Shown piece by piece: positions 23,022-34,035 of a DNA stretch of 64,000 bases. The stretch comes from Linum tenue. Lineage: Eukaryota > Streptophyta > Magnoliopsida > Malpighiales > Linaceae. A program made the translations under genes and the position numbers. Where the stretch lies: contig CAMGYJ010000005.1 in the NCBI GenBank assembly GCA_946122785.1, forward strand, positions 85,616,547-85,680,546, in the 5' to 3' direction. The notes beneath the pieces are model-generated. The model was not told the DNA's origin and ran no database searches. It saw nothing but the letters and a program-made list of their open reading frames with translations. The number at the start of each line of letters is the position of its first letter. The stretch's first letter is position 1.

Positions 23022-23490
23022 GGTGATGATGGGAAGTTGAGGGGGTTAAAGGTCATCGAGAATCGCAACCGTCGGAGGATTTCGAAATTCAAAAGGCCGC
23101 CAGAGTTGACCAATCGCGTAGCGACACGTGGCAAACTCCAATCCCAATCAATCATAACGAGCATAGGCGCTAGTCGTTGACGTCACGAGTGACGCGCAAC
23201 GCCTGGGGGGCATGACACACCCGCAAAGGAGAAAACCCCACCCCCAAAAAATACTCAAAGAGAACCCCGCGGAAATCGCGCCCACAAAACAACCGCGCCT
23301 CGCAACGAACAGAAGATTCCCCGTGGAGATCGCGCACGCAAGACAACCGCGTATCACCTCGCAACGAACGGAAGAACCTCAAGATAGTCACGCGATCACG
23401 ACGTCCTCAAAGCGAAACACGTGGATCCGAGTCAACAGAGCGGAGATCTCAACAGGAGGCGTTCGAGAAACACCCCCTGTGGGGGGCAAT
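23022..23490 (+). mobile_element. 3' internal end of element D with polypurine tract
   Basis: Non-coding. It contains repeated CGCAACGAACxGAAGA-type blocks (23270-23380) and ends in GTGGGGGGCAAT (23479-23490), the polypurine tract before the 3' LTR. The 136-aa frame at 23212 is not supported by any family. Confidence 0.8.
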
Positions 23491-24042
23491 TGTTGGGCAT
23501 ATGACTCGGATCGTCCCCGCGCCAAAGGAACATATCGGACCGCGCGACACAACCGCCGGCGCAAAGACCTTGTGCGCGGCAAGGGTAAAGCTACGCGCGC
23601 GAGTGTGAAGACCAGGCGATAACCAGATCTAGGGGGCCACAAAGGGCGTCATAGCCGCAGAGGGCGTTATTGCGTTTCCCGAGGGAAGGTCACGTCAAGA
23701 CTTTAGGTACAATCATAGACAACCCTCTGACAAGTCCTAGGTTAAGGGATGGCCTAAATCCCTGACACATCAGTAGTCACGTCGTTGTACCGTCTCGAAG
23801 TCCACCCACTCACCCACCAACATGTAGCCTATAAATAAGGCATTTACTCCGGTGGGTGAAGGGGGATCGCATTTTGGAACCATTTCTCTCTCTACAATAA
23901 CAACTTATCTCTCTAAAATCCCTACTCTGGTTCTCACTCAATTCCCTAGTCTCAGACCTTCCGATCAAACCCATTGCTTGCACTTCTTCTTGACCCAAAC
24001 TCTTACTCGAATCTCACTCCTACACTCAGTTAGGTTCAAACA
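23491..24042 (+). mobile_element. second LTR of Tat element D
   Basis: 552 bp, TGTTGGGCAT to TTCAAACA, with TATAAATA at 23830-23837. It is followed not by host DNA but by another primer-binding site and gag start, so it is the middle LTR of a tandem arrangement. Confidence 0.93.
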
Positions 24043-24456
24043 ATTGGCGCCCACCGTGGGGCCAAGAAGAAGCGCAAAAGAAAATACACCAATGGCAGAA
24101 CGCAACCATGATCAACCTGACGAAGCAACGCCCATCAAGGCGATGACCGACCCAAGGGCGTTCGCAGAAGCCAGCAACCTCAATGCGGTGCTTATTGAAG
24201 AAGAAGAGCCCGAACTGACAGCCAAAGAAATGAGGGAGCTGGTGACAAAGCAAAACAACGTCATAGCTGACATGCAAAGGCAAATGAGCCAAGTCATCGC
24301 GCTCATGATGAGCAAGGAGGCCGCGCCAACAGCAGAGGGAACGGCGGTCGCGCCTCAACAAGCCGTGGGAGAAGCGTCCGGAACCCATTGCTTGCACTTC
24401 TTCTTGACCCAAACTCTTACTCGAATCTCACTCCTACACTCAGTTAGGTTCAAACA
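24043..24456 (+). mobile_element. truncated second unit of D: PBS, gag start, LTR tail
   Basis: Repeats the D internal start (PBS, then gag ATG at 24091) with 98-99% identity to 13792-14130. It then jumps at AACC (24382-24385) to the last 75 bp of the LTR, ending TTCAAACA at 24456. CTAAA follows (24457-24461), matching 13235-13239, so the whole block 13240-24456 sits between one pair of target duplications. The AACC is present at both parental positions, in gag and in the LTR, indicating a microhomology deletion. Confidence 0.9.
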
Positions 24457-25012
24457 CTAAACCCTAGCCTTCTTCTCCTTTTGGTTCGTGTTTCTCTCTC
24501 TAGAATGTAGAAGAAGGCTTTTCCACCAAATGGGATCTCCCCTCTCTCCTCCTTTAAGCTCATCTTTTAAACCAGAGATGAGCTGAGTTCACGGCTGTGA
24601 ACCATGAAACGCGTCCGTGAACTGCAGGCGTGCGCCAAAAAGCGCTGCATCGTTCACTCGAGTTCACGGTCAACTGCCTTTGTTCATGGTCTTGCATGCC
24701 CGTGAACTCACCTTGCGTCACTAACCTTCACTTTGGCTCTGGACGCCTCGCGATTCACGGTAAACTCCTCTTCTTCACGGTCATGCAAGACCGTGAACTC
24801 CCTTTGTTAGCCGTGAACTGGCTCTTTTCACATCTTCTCCCGGTTTTCTATCCTTTTCACCAATCTTTCGAGTCCGAGGCTGGTTTCACCTGCTGAATCC
24901 TGAAACACACTCGAACACGAAGAACCTAGCGTAAAACCAACCTTAAGGTGTGAATTTGGCACAAACGCCGAAGTAAAATGGGGGCAAAACATGTGCAATT
25001 AGGCCTGAATCA
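24457..25012 (-). mobile_element. 5' LTR of element B, proximal part
   Basis: On the minus strand the LTR starts at 25012 with TGATTCAGGCCTAATTGCAC. Next to it AGGAG (25013-25017) gives CTCCT on the minus strand, equal to the CTCCT after the B 3' LTR (57489-57493). It contains the B palindrome cluster (24575-24800). Total B 5' LTR without D is about 1513 bp, against about 1521 bp for the 3' LTR without its hAT. Confidence 0.92.
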
Positions 25013-25440
25013 AGGAGTTAGGGAGAGTTGTTGTCGTCGGGCTCGGGGCAAAGTAGCATTCTTGCTCTGAAACTATGTCTGGAATGTCTAGTCTATTGCG
25101 TTCTGCCTTCTTCCGAGTTGGTGAGTTCGATGGAGAGCAGCAGGCAGCAGCTGCAGCAGGTCGAGACACAAGACTTCCGATTGAAGGGGAGAGTAGTCTC
25201 CGAGGGCCGAGTGAGGGGAGAGGTAAGAGAGAGGGCCTGGTGGCCTACTCAGGTTTAGGAAATGGGCTGGACTGCGACTGGGTTTGAGCAGGATTTTAGA
25301 TTTGGGCTAAACGAATTTCATAATTCTAATAGATAATATGGGTACCGAAACTATCCAAATGGGTATTAGCGGGTAACCCGCGGATATCCAAAGTTGAGAT
25401 TTTTAATACCAAAAACCCGTTTCCGCTTGCCATACCAGTG
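25013..25440 (-). mobile_element. possible left part of an old hAT split by element B
   Basis: On the minus strand a stretch near 25430 resembles hAT ends (TGGTATGGCAAGCGG, then AACGGG and GGGTTACCCGC). If B is removed, this stretch is joined to 57489-58643, which contains a BED-finger relic and ends with GTTTTTCACCCCTA, a hAT-like right end. I see no convincing 8-bp duplication, so the pairing is tentative. Confidence 0.3.
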
Positions 25441-25631
25441 GCGAACTCGCTTTGTTACACAAATTTCGCCAGCACCACAAACACTGTCCCTCTGCGTCTG
25501 GGTCTGAAGTCTGAACTCCGGAATCGCAAATCTCTTAGCAATCGCATCCGCCTGCTTCTCTCTACTTTCCTTTCGCATTAACCCTGAACCCTCTCTCTCG
25601 ATTTTCTTGTTCTTTTATCGCAAATCAAACG

Positions 25632-27053
25632 ATGACCGATCAGCCGCAGCGGCTGAGCATCGACAAACTCCGGCGAACGACCCATCTAATCAGACAGGCC
25701 ACCGCCTCCTTCTCTTCGAATCTCCTCACATTTCTCTTCCTCTCTCTCCTACTCTTTTCCTTCCGAGCCCTCGTCGAGAATGGCACCCACCTTCTCACCT
25801 CCTTCATCGACCGTGACCCGTCCCTCAAAACCCTCCTATCCCGCCTTGACCTTGGCGGCCACCACCAGAACCCCAATACCATCCACGACCACAATCCTCG
25901 CTTCCACCGCCGCCACTTCCTCCACCTCACCCGTGTTGGGACCCTAGATGACGACTTCTTCTCCGGGGACGACGACTCCGATCGCTCGCTCTTCGGTCCG
26001 AATCGCAAGATTCCCCCAAATGCAAGCTCCGTAATTCTCAACAACTTCCACTCAGGGTTCGGGTTCTCCCACTTCATCGTCGATAACGGAGTTAGGGTCC
26101 CGGAAATTGTTCGCACCGGGGTTCAATTCAATGCCGACAGTCTGCCCTTTGAAGATAGTAAAGCGGAAGAGATTGATTACGACAGCAATGGGAGCCATCA
26201 ACCAGAGGATGAAAATGGGCAGTCGATGGGTTTGCAGAAAGGTCGGGACCTGGACCGTGTTGTTGATTTCCAGTTCTTCGTTAAGGGGCTGGAGCTCGGC
26301 CGCCGAGATGCGGCGGCGCTCTTCTACCTAGTAAGTTTCTTGTCTGCGGCTTATGGATGGGTGATCCTCGGGTTCACGGCAATGTATTCCTGGATGTTAG
26401 GGATTGTGTTCGTTGCCGTGGTGAATGATCTGTTGGAGAGGTTCAGTTCATTTGTCGGTATCGTGTGGGATGGGTCGAGATTAGGGCTCAAGAGACTTAC
26501 AGGCTTCATTCTTATGAGATGGGCAGTGAGGGATGCGTTGACTCAACTTGTGGGATTGTGCTACTTTGGAGAAATTGAGGATCAGTACTCGTTTTTCAAG
26601 CTGTTTGTGAGGCTAAAGCTGATGCCTTTCTCTGTTATGTCTCCGTGGATTGGTGGATACGAGAAGGAGATATCAGGCTTCTTGTTTACTTGGTTTCTGT
26701 TGGATACCTTGGTGGGGTTAGTATTTGCTGTGGATGCTTGGGTTACAATTGTTGATTCCAGGAGGACTGGTAGGGAGATAGTAAAGGAAGGTTGTTACTT
26801 GATATCAACAATGTTTCACCAAGCTGTTCAGTTGAAGTGTATGGAAGCTATACTCTGTGGATCTGCAACTAGATGGGTCTTATCCCGGGTATTGGGGAAG
26901 TACTTGGCTGCAATACTTCAATCGGTTGTGGAGGTTTACTTCATGGTGGCCTGGCTGATATTTTACTTTGCAGCAAGGTGCAAGGAAGCTCACTCTGAAG
27001 GAAGAAGGTTTGGGAGGAGAGAATTGGAAGGGCTAATTGATGGCCTGAGATGA
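25632..27053 (+). CDS. plant integral membrane protein of unknown function, 473 aa
   Basis: A single uninterrupted frame from ATG 25632 to TGA, with codon use and composition unlike the surrounding transposons. Hydrophobic segments at about residues 31-46, 227-267 (long enough for two passes), 350-374 and 426-450 indicate a multi-pass membrane protein. Residues about 100-200 form a polar loop with an acidic run (DDDFFSGDDDSD). The C-terminus is basic (RRFGRRELEGL). I do not recognise a named family; the N-terminal part (SIDKLRRTTHLIRQAT) looks like a conserved plant domain. No introns are apparent. The upstream region 25441-25631 has CT-rich leader-like sequence. The gene lies inside the inverted segment, 0.6 kb from element B. 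Confidence 0.88.
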   Translation: MTDQPQRLSIDKLRRTTHLIRQATASFSSNLLTFLFLSLLLFSFRALVENGTHLLTSFIDRDPSLKTLLSRLDLGGHHQNPNTIHDHNPRFHRRHFLHLTRVGTLDDDFFSGDDDSDRSLFGPNRKIPPNASSVILNNFHSGFGFSHFIVDNGVRVPEIVRTGVQFNADSLPFEDSKAEEIDYDSNGSHQPEDENGQSMGLQKGRDLDRVVDFQFFVKGLELGRRDAAALFYLVSFLSAAYGWVILGFTAMYSWMLGIVFVAVVNDLLERFSSFVGIVWDGSRLGLKRLTGFILMRWAVRDALTQLVGLCYFGEIEDQYSFFKLFVRLKLMPFSVMSPWIGGYEKEISGFLFTWFLLDTLVGLVFAVDAWVTIVDSRRTGREIVKEGCYLISTMFHQAVQLKCMEAILCGSATRWVLSRVLGKYLAAILQSVVEVYFMVAWLIFYFAARCKEAHSEGRRFGRRELEGLIDGLR

Positions 27054-28259
27054 TCATTGATGATGTATATGGAAATGAATGCTTCCATTTGCATATGCCG
27101 ATTTAGCAGCTGCAACGCTAGAATAGCAAAGCAGTGAAGACCTTTCAGTGCTTTTGTGTGTTGATCTTTTTGTAAGACTGCACTGGGAATATCGGCTGGT
27201 TTTGCTCACTCTGGAGTGAGCCATATCTGTTGTATGTACACTCTATAAAGAATGGGAAAAATATACTACTGTGTATATTCTTTTGTGCGAGAAATGAATG
27301 CCTTCCATGTGTATATTTCCATTCTTGCAGAGCATTGTTCTGAAGAACTGGGCAAAATACGCCTTTCTGTTGTTGATCTTGATAGAGGTACAAATTTTCC
27401 TCTGGATTGAGAGTTTGTGTGCATGTTTAGTGCTTTTTCTACTGCTCTATGTCTGACTGAAGCACGACTCGATGATAACGACCAGTTTCATTTGTTCTAT
27501 CCACGTATTTAAGTGTACTTGCATTTGTATTGTTTGTAGTTTATGATCATCAAGCTTAACAATGAAGATACTTGGTGAAAGTTTGTTAAGAAAGTCCTCC
27601 GGTTTTGTGCTTTCTGTGGCTGTGACTAAACCATAACAATTCAGCTCAACATCAAGCCTCTGTTACTTGTTTTTTTGTTGTTGTTGTTGGTAGAACAAGC
27701 CTCTGTTACTTCCATTTGGTACGAAATGCTTGCATCAATACCAGATTGACTTGCTGGCTGGCTTCGACACAAGTTTGAACCGGGCATGGAGACAGAGAAT
27801 GAAAATGGACTGTGGAAGGAGCTTTTGCTATATTCCAAGAGGTTTGTCGATTCAGAGAATCCCTTGATTATGGGCAGAAGCCTGATGTTGCAATTTACCT
27901 CTTCCAGAAGTCATTTGAGTAGACCACTAGCATATAGCTTGCTCATGGTTCCAGAATAATGTTAGAAAATAGATTAAGCATTATTAATGTAGTGCAAGTT
28001 TGGGCAGCTTCAGGTAACTATAGAAGAAGTACGTTAAAGGTCTTAAGACTTCAATCACACAATAAGTCCATCTAATTCTGATTGCATGGCATCCTTTTCC
28101 TCCAACCCAGGAGAAGACTTCGTCTCCCTATATTACAAAATTCCACATATTTAGTGTATGCCATATCCAGTTAATTTATGGATCGAATGCGTATATTAGC
28201 TCAATCCTCTTAAGAATTCTATGGTGAATATATAGCCGTGTCCTTCCTCCAAGAAAAGG
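27054..28259. other. intergenic region between the membrane-protein gene and the SAUR gene
   Basis: AT-rich 3' flank of the 25632 gene and of the convergent SAUR gene. It includes a short (TTG)n run at 27674-27690. I see no further gene or transposon end. Confidence 0.6.
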
Positions 28260-28643
28260 TCACAGGCAAAGAAAAGTTGTGCCCTGCTGGGGGGAGCTGG
28301 CACATCGAAGAACATGGAGGAACATCTTCTCGTGACAGGGAATGCAGAGCTTGGAGTCGGCAGCAGTGAAGTCATACTCGTCCTTAGCCTGCTCCAGCAG
28401 TGCCTTGAACAAAGGGTGCTTCAGCAAGGTAATCTTGATCACGAACCTCTTGTAATCTTCCCCTACATATACAGCTAGATGGCCCTTTGGAACGTCCCTG
28501 GGAATGGACTTGGATTCATTGACAGCAGCCCACAACCCCCAGTGGTCTTTGCAGCAGTAGTCGCAGCCTCCAAAAGGTATGACTTTGCTCCCCATCTTTC
28601 TCCACTTGCTCATGCATGTCTCCACAAGCTGCTTCCCTTTCAT
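28260..28643 (-). CDS. SAUR-family (auxin-responsive) protein, 127 aa
   Basis: Start at the ATG at 28643 (MKGKQLVETC); the upstream extension of the frame to 28754 lacks family similarity and is leader. The SAUR core (auxin-inducible family, PF02519 type) spans about residues 50-112: VPKGHLAVYVG, then RFVIKITLLKHPLFKALL, DEYDF and LCIPCHEKMFLHVL. The length is typical and the gene is intronless, as usual. The N-terminus has a Cys-rich stretch (CDYCCKDHWGLW). SAURs act in auxin-regulated cell expansion, several by inhibiting PP2C-D phosphatases; that role is inferred from the family. The exact subgroup is not assignable by eye. Confidence 0.93.
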   Translation of the reverse strand: MKGKQLVETCMSKWRKMGSKVIPFGGCDYCCKDHWGLWAAVNESKSIPRDVPKGHLAVYVGEDYKRFVIKITLLKHPLFKALLEQAKDEYDFTAADSKLCIPCHEKMFLHVLRCASSPQQGTTFLCL

Positions 28644-30049
28644 TGTAAGTGAACTGAACTTCCTCCCTTTGGTGTAAAGTAGAGAGAGATAGAGGAGGAG
28701 TTGGAAGTTGGGGAGAGAGGAAAAGGAAGCTCTGGATGGATGGTTGCATTGCATTGCATGAAAGTGAGAGAAAGGTCGGTCTATAAATATAAATATACAT
28801 TTGAGAGATAAGAGTATGTGCTAGCTTTGGCAAAAAGCATTAAATGGGTGATCTGACGGGTAGCTTAGAGGGAGGGAGGGAGGGATGGAAGTGAGTGTTA
28901 AATTGCATCCTCTTTCCTTGGCTGTTTGTTTTCTTAAAACGCAAAAATATGTAATGAATCTCTTTGATACGAAATTGTACGAACTTGCTTGAATTACTAT
29001 CAAAGTACATCCGCAATCCAGGGAAGCAAATATGGAGCCTGGTCTGGGGGCCTTTATTGAAGGAAATATAGATTCAGTGATGTTGCAAGTTGGACGAGAG
29101 AGTGGGGTGGGGGAGAGCCAGAGGAAATACAAGATAAGATATGAATAACCCCAGCAGTAATCATAAATAATAATTGTTAAGCTTCTCCTTGGGCCAAGTG
29201 CGTCTGATCCCCACTTTGATTTGTTGTTTCTAGTGGTAATGGATAATAATAGTAAAATATGCGGGGTATTTTCCCCTTCTTCTCCCCTGCAGTCAACTTA
29301 GGGACTTGGTTGCAGAAAAAGGCTTAGCCAGAGGTGTTCTGTAATGGGCAGAGGTTAGTTGAATTGAAAAATGGATGACCGACCTCCTTTTCATTCTATA
29401 TATATATATTGCACGCATTGTTGGGTTGGGTTGGTTTGATTAGTTGGAAGCTAGATACCAGTTTCTTTCTGCGATGTAACTAGGTAGGGGTGGCTGAAAT
29501 TAATAAGGTTTGGATTTGCAGTAGCTAGCAGCTCTCCTCCTAATCCTAGTATCTTTTCTTTGGCAGAGATTTATCCATTACGGAGAAATGGGTGCATGAT
29601 ATGCTTGGCGCTGTACGGAGTTGAATGAGCAGAGAGTCGGGAAAAGAAAACAAGAAAGAAAGAAAGAAATCATCATGGGATAATATAAGTTATAATGGCG
29701 GATCGATCTCCGGCTCTGCCTCTGCCTCTCCCTCCGCAGGAGATGGGGGCTGCGCCATGGCCTGTGCTACTGCAACTACAGAGCTGAGGCGAATATAATA
29801 TATATATATATATTATGAATGAACAAAATCTATTGGTTACAGAGCCCAAAAACGACAAATTATGGAATTCCACATCCTTGATTTGAATGGCATTCTTCTT
29901 AAAAGTCCCGTTCCTGGAAATAAAAGAATCTATTTTTATTGTGCTTTACTTTACCAACCAAACCGAATTGCATATCAGCAGAAAATGCAGCAGTGGAAGG
30001 AAGGAAGGAAGGAAGCATTGCACACCTAACCTAACAGTCTCCTGGAAAC

Positions 30050-30073
30050 TGCTGCTGCTGCTGCTGCTGCTGC
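30050..30073. repeat. (CTG)n microsatellite
   Basis: Eight uninterrupted GCT units, the longest trinucleotide run in the host island. Confidence 0.9.
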
Positions 30074-30218
30074 TATTAGTGAAATTTTGATTGGGGGGGA
30101 GCATTGCTTTGGTAGCAATAAATTAATGGCTCTCTTTTTGTCTCCTTTTTTTTTTTATATATAGTTTCTTATTTTGGGCTGAGGAGTCAGCACAGCAGAC
30201 ATGATTGAGTCGGAAGGA

Positions 30219-30243
30219 ATCCATCCATCCATCCATCCATCCA
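30219..30243. repeat. (ATCC)n microsatellite
   Basis: About six tandem ATCC units. Confidence 0.9.
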
Positions 30244-32650
30244 GCACATTTGGTACATCCCCTCGAGACAAAAAAGTAGGATCGGGCTCAGCTCCACCCT
30301 TCCTTCTTGCTTGTTCTATCTATCACAACTGCCAACGATCTCTGCAGGCTTTTCACACACCAGACTTCCATTTGTTCATGGACTGGACTGGTCTGGTCTG
30401 GTCTGGTCAAAAGTAAACGAGTGTGCTACGTAGTTTCAATTACGGGTAGCAGTAGAAGAAGAAGAAGAGTTGTAGTGTCTTGGGGAATAAATACAATATA
30501 CTTGGCTACGTCTGTGGCAAAATGTACGTTGAGCATTGCCAAGTGCATGAAACGGGGAAAGAGAAGTGACGTGCAAGGTAAGGGACGTGGGAAGCACACG
30601 AGGTTTGGGCCACTCTCACTCTCTCAACTGCCAGCCACACTCTATGCTTTGCTTTCCTACCCAGCTATTGATCATACTAGTCACGAACCCGGCCGGTTGG
30701 CCGGATTCATTTCCAAATTGCATAAATACTAAATAGGTATCAATGTCGGGTTCATTTGCTAATCGTGTAAATAGGAGTAGCATGAGTTTCGCCTGTTTTG
30801 TTAGTTTACAAAAATCTAGGTCGCTGAAATTATCGAAATGTAAATTTCTTGCTAGCGTAAAAGATTCCAAATTATTAAAGTACTTGACCCATTTAAAATA
30901 CGGACATCATAGTATTTTGGGACATCCTAAGCGACTCAAACGAACATAATTAATTTACGAAAAATCAACGACAAACCCTTTACCAGGGAACCGAATTCGA
31001 AAATTGTTCTGAATAACCCTTATCTTTACTCATCGTTAGTGTCGTGCTCATCATCATCCTTCATTATAGGTGCGTCCATGTCCATCGCCGTCACTGTTAT
31101 CGCCAAATGGAATGATAATTAACCCCATTTTGGTTTGCTCAACATCAAACTCATAACACGCGAGCAAATATGGTGTGTAAATGTTTAAGAACTTCACCTT
31201 TGTCCAAAATTAATTACTTATGGAATTCTTCGATTCGCGAGTGGTAAGGTCGCTCCTAAAGAGATGAAATTAATTGTACCTACAAATTTAGCAGTCATTT
31301 GATTAAATTTCGGTTAGTTAGTGTCAATGTTTGATCAATGAAAATAAGGTAATTAAGATGCCACCTTACCATTGTATGGAACGATGCATAATGAAGTAAT
31401 GACCCGGATGAGAGGTCGGTTGCCCGCATTTTGAAAGATTGAATTTAGTTGGGCGACTATCCTACCAAAAAGAATTACCTTGACGACCAATTCCCTATAG
31501 TCAAATTGTATATTAGAGTTGCGATTAGAGTTAAGAAAATTCATTATATTTAAAATTAATAATAAAAAGAGTTACATACTTGGAAAGTTTTTGTTGGAGC
31601 TCTGTGTGTGTAACCTTTCTGGTTAGTGTAGTAGATATCATTAAATCTGAATCCTTAATAAATTGGCCGACGAAATCTGTGTAACAAATAATTGATAAAA
31701 GTAAGTTTTTGGTTGTCCATGCAACATAATATTTTTTATTCGAGAATAATGCTTAATACCCGAAAGATATTTCCTTTGGTCGGACTTCCTCTCGATCTCA
31801 TCTTCTTCGATGAAGTAAAATTTGTACGCTGATATCTCTGGATTATCGTGGGCTGCTTTGCCCTAGGTATTGGATTAAAACTTGATGACAAATTTGTTCG
31901 AGATTGGGCTATAATCTCCCATTGTCATATCGACCTTAAAGTTCTTTATAGTGTAAATTCTTTGATCCCGAAACAGTGGTTGGAAGTTATTGATTTGCCC
32001 TTTGGGAATTTGCACCAAAATTTCATTACTCTAGGTTAAAAAATAGGCGTATCAATAATTGTCAAGGCATTGAATCACAGAGATAATTTTTGTTGTTGAT
32101 TGTGTATCTTTGAGTCGATATCATATCGAGACAGACTCGACATTGATGTGTGCCTAAAATCGCAGTAATAGGTATCTGTTATAAGGAACAACAAATCAAT
32201 TATCTAGTGAGACCGCATTTATCGTACATGATCTATTGTTCTCGTTACGACGATACCTTGCAAAACCATTGCCATCAATAGTTGTTTGGCTGCAGAATTT
32301 CTTCGGAAAATGTTTAGAACATACACCATTATTTGTACATGGGGCTTTAGGTCATTGAATGTCACATGAACCATGAAACATAAAGTTTGCAACTACTTCG
32401 TAACATTCAGATCTGTTTTAGGATTTGGAATTTGGTCAATGGTTGATCAATTATCTTTTAACTCTGACTTATGTGCTTCAATTTCTTAAAAAAAAGATTA
32501 CACGTGTTGTTGACTACTGAAAAATCTAATGTTAAAAAATATAGCTATTACATAGTCCGAGGAAGTCAGCGTACCTGTTTATACTTTAGAAGAACCGGTC
32601 GATGGAGAAGAAGAAAACAACTATCACGTTTGTGGTCTTGTAGTTATGGG

Positions 32651-32830
32651 TAGGGGTGGGCATCGGTCTGGTCTGGACCGAATCGGAACAAATTCAGAGA
32701 ATCGCGGTCCAATAGTAAATTATAACTTAGGACCAAGGACTGGACCAATAGTGCATTCGGTCTGTTTGATCCGCTTTGGTCCAGTCCAAATGTAAATTCG
32801 GTCCATTTTTCTTCAGTTTCAGTATTTATA
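32651..32830. mobile_element. truncated hAT terminus
   Basis: Begins TAGGGGTGGGCATCGGTCTG, almost the same as the left end of the complete hAT at 55535 (TAGGGTGGGCATCGGTTCGG), followed by repeated GGTCTGG/GGACCG subterminal motifs. No matching right end (GCCCACCCCTA) occurs before element E at 33431, so only one end survives. Confidence 0.6.
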
Positions 32831-33430
32831 AAATTCTTGAGATCAAGTACCGGACAATATTATAACAGTAATAATATTCCTACATCCTTACCAAAAGTAT
32901 AGTTAGTAAAATACTGTAGGGGAAAGTTATGTAGAAAATACGTACGGGTATTTTACTTCGTCTCTAAACTAATGTTACGTTTAATATTATATTAATAGTC
33001 ATAAATATATAAAATTAATTATTTTGAAAATAAAATAAATATAAAAATAATAGTAAATTCAATTCATTAAATACGGATATCAAACGTGTTATACATAATT
33101 TAATTCATTAAATACCTACGGGTACATATACATGTATTAAACGTAGTATTTATTATTACAGCCCGTAAAAAAAATATGGGCCCATCTTGCTAGAATTTGT
33201 GTCTTCATTAATTTGGTCCATATAATTATGAGCCTCTACAGTAAACTCACATCTGGTGATGACGCATGTGCCCATGCGAGTTAAAATTGTTTATACCCAA
33301 AATCTCCTCTCGTGAGATGCGCAGAGAGCAGCAAAAGGGAATTCAAAGGGGTTACTGCAAAGAAACTCTATATAGTATTGTTAGGATATGTGTTTAACAG
33401 GCTTGTAATAGCTCGGCTTTGTTTTGTAAC

Positions 33431-33986
33431 TGTTGGGCATAGGACTCGGGCCTAGCCACGCCAAGGAACCGGGCGCAACTGGACGAGACCCCAACACGGC
33501 AGCGCGAGGACCCCGAGTGTGCCGCCTCATCATGGCTAACCACGTCCAGGCGCGAAGAGATGACAGGCGCTAGGGGATGACTAGCGTAGGCTGAACCAGA
33601 AGATGAGGGAAGCGCACCTCTTCCAAGCGGGTAGTCACATCAGGGCCATGAGTGGATCTCTGACTCATCCTAGGTAGAGGGATGGCCTAAAAGCCTTAGT
33701 GTGCTAGTGGTCACATCATTGTATCCCAGTAGTCACATCACTGTATCTCTCCCTATGTCAACCACTCACCCACCACCATGAAGCCTATAAATATGGCATT
33801 TACTACGGTGGGTGGGGGGATCGCATTTTTTCACCATTCTCTCTCTACAAGAACTACTTCTCTTTCTAATCTCTTTCTCACTCAACTCTCTGATTCTGGT
33901 TCCACTGATCTAGCTCGGCTCTCGCGTTTCTTCTCGACCCAAACTCTCCTTCGAACCTCACTCCTACACTCAGTTAGGTTCAAACA
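33431..33986 (+). mobile_element. 5' LTR of Tat element E
   Basis: A 556-bp LTR, TGTTGGGCAT to TTCAAACA, with TATAAATA at 33786-33793. The flank at 33426-33430 is GTAAC; the matching flank would lie left of the window. Over the 405 bp shared with the 3' LTR at 1-405 I find one mismatch. This is the youngest retroelement in the window. Confidence 0.93.
33786..33793 (+). promoter_or_regulatory. LTR TATA box of element E
   Basis: TATAAATA, conserved in the D LTRs (13579-13586, 23830-23837). It marks the probable U3/R region. Confidence 0.7.
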
Positions 33987-33988
33987 AT

Positions 33989-34005
33989 TGGCGCCCACCG
34001 TGGGG
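33989..34005 (+). promoter_or_regulatory. primer-binding site of element E
   Basis: TGGCGCCCACCGTGGGG directly after the LTR, identical to element D. Confidence 0.85.
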
Positions 34006-34035
34006 CCGAGAGGAAACGCTGAAAAAGATCCACCA

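Larger units (their letters stand above)
28755..32650. other. host intergenic DNA with microsatellites
   Basis: No gene or intact transposon found. Simple repeats: (TA)n at 29396-29409 and 29795-29814, (GAAA)n at 29653-29669, (GGAA)n at 29995-30015, (CTG)n at 30050-30073, (ATCC)n at 30219-30243. The sequence is AT-rich from 30900 onward with only short frames. Confidence 0.65.

Noticed and set aside
28643..28754. Upstream in-frame extension of the SAUR gene
   Set aside because: The extra residues have no SAUR similarity; family members start close to the MKGKQ methionine.
31848..32653. Short frames in the AT-rich host DNA before element E
   Set aside because: About 60 codons each, no recognisable domain, composition typical of non-coding DNA.
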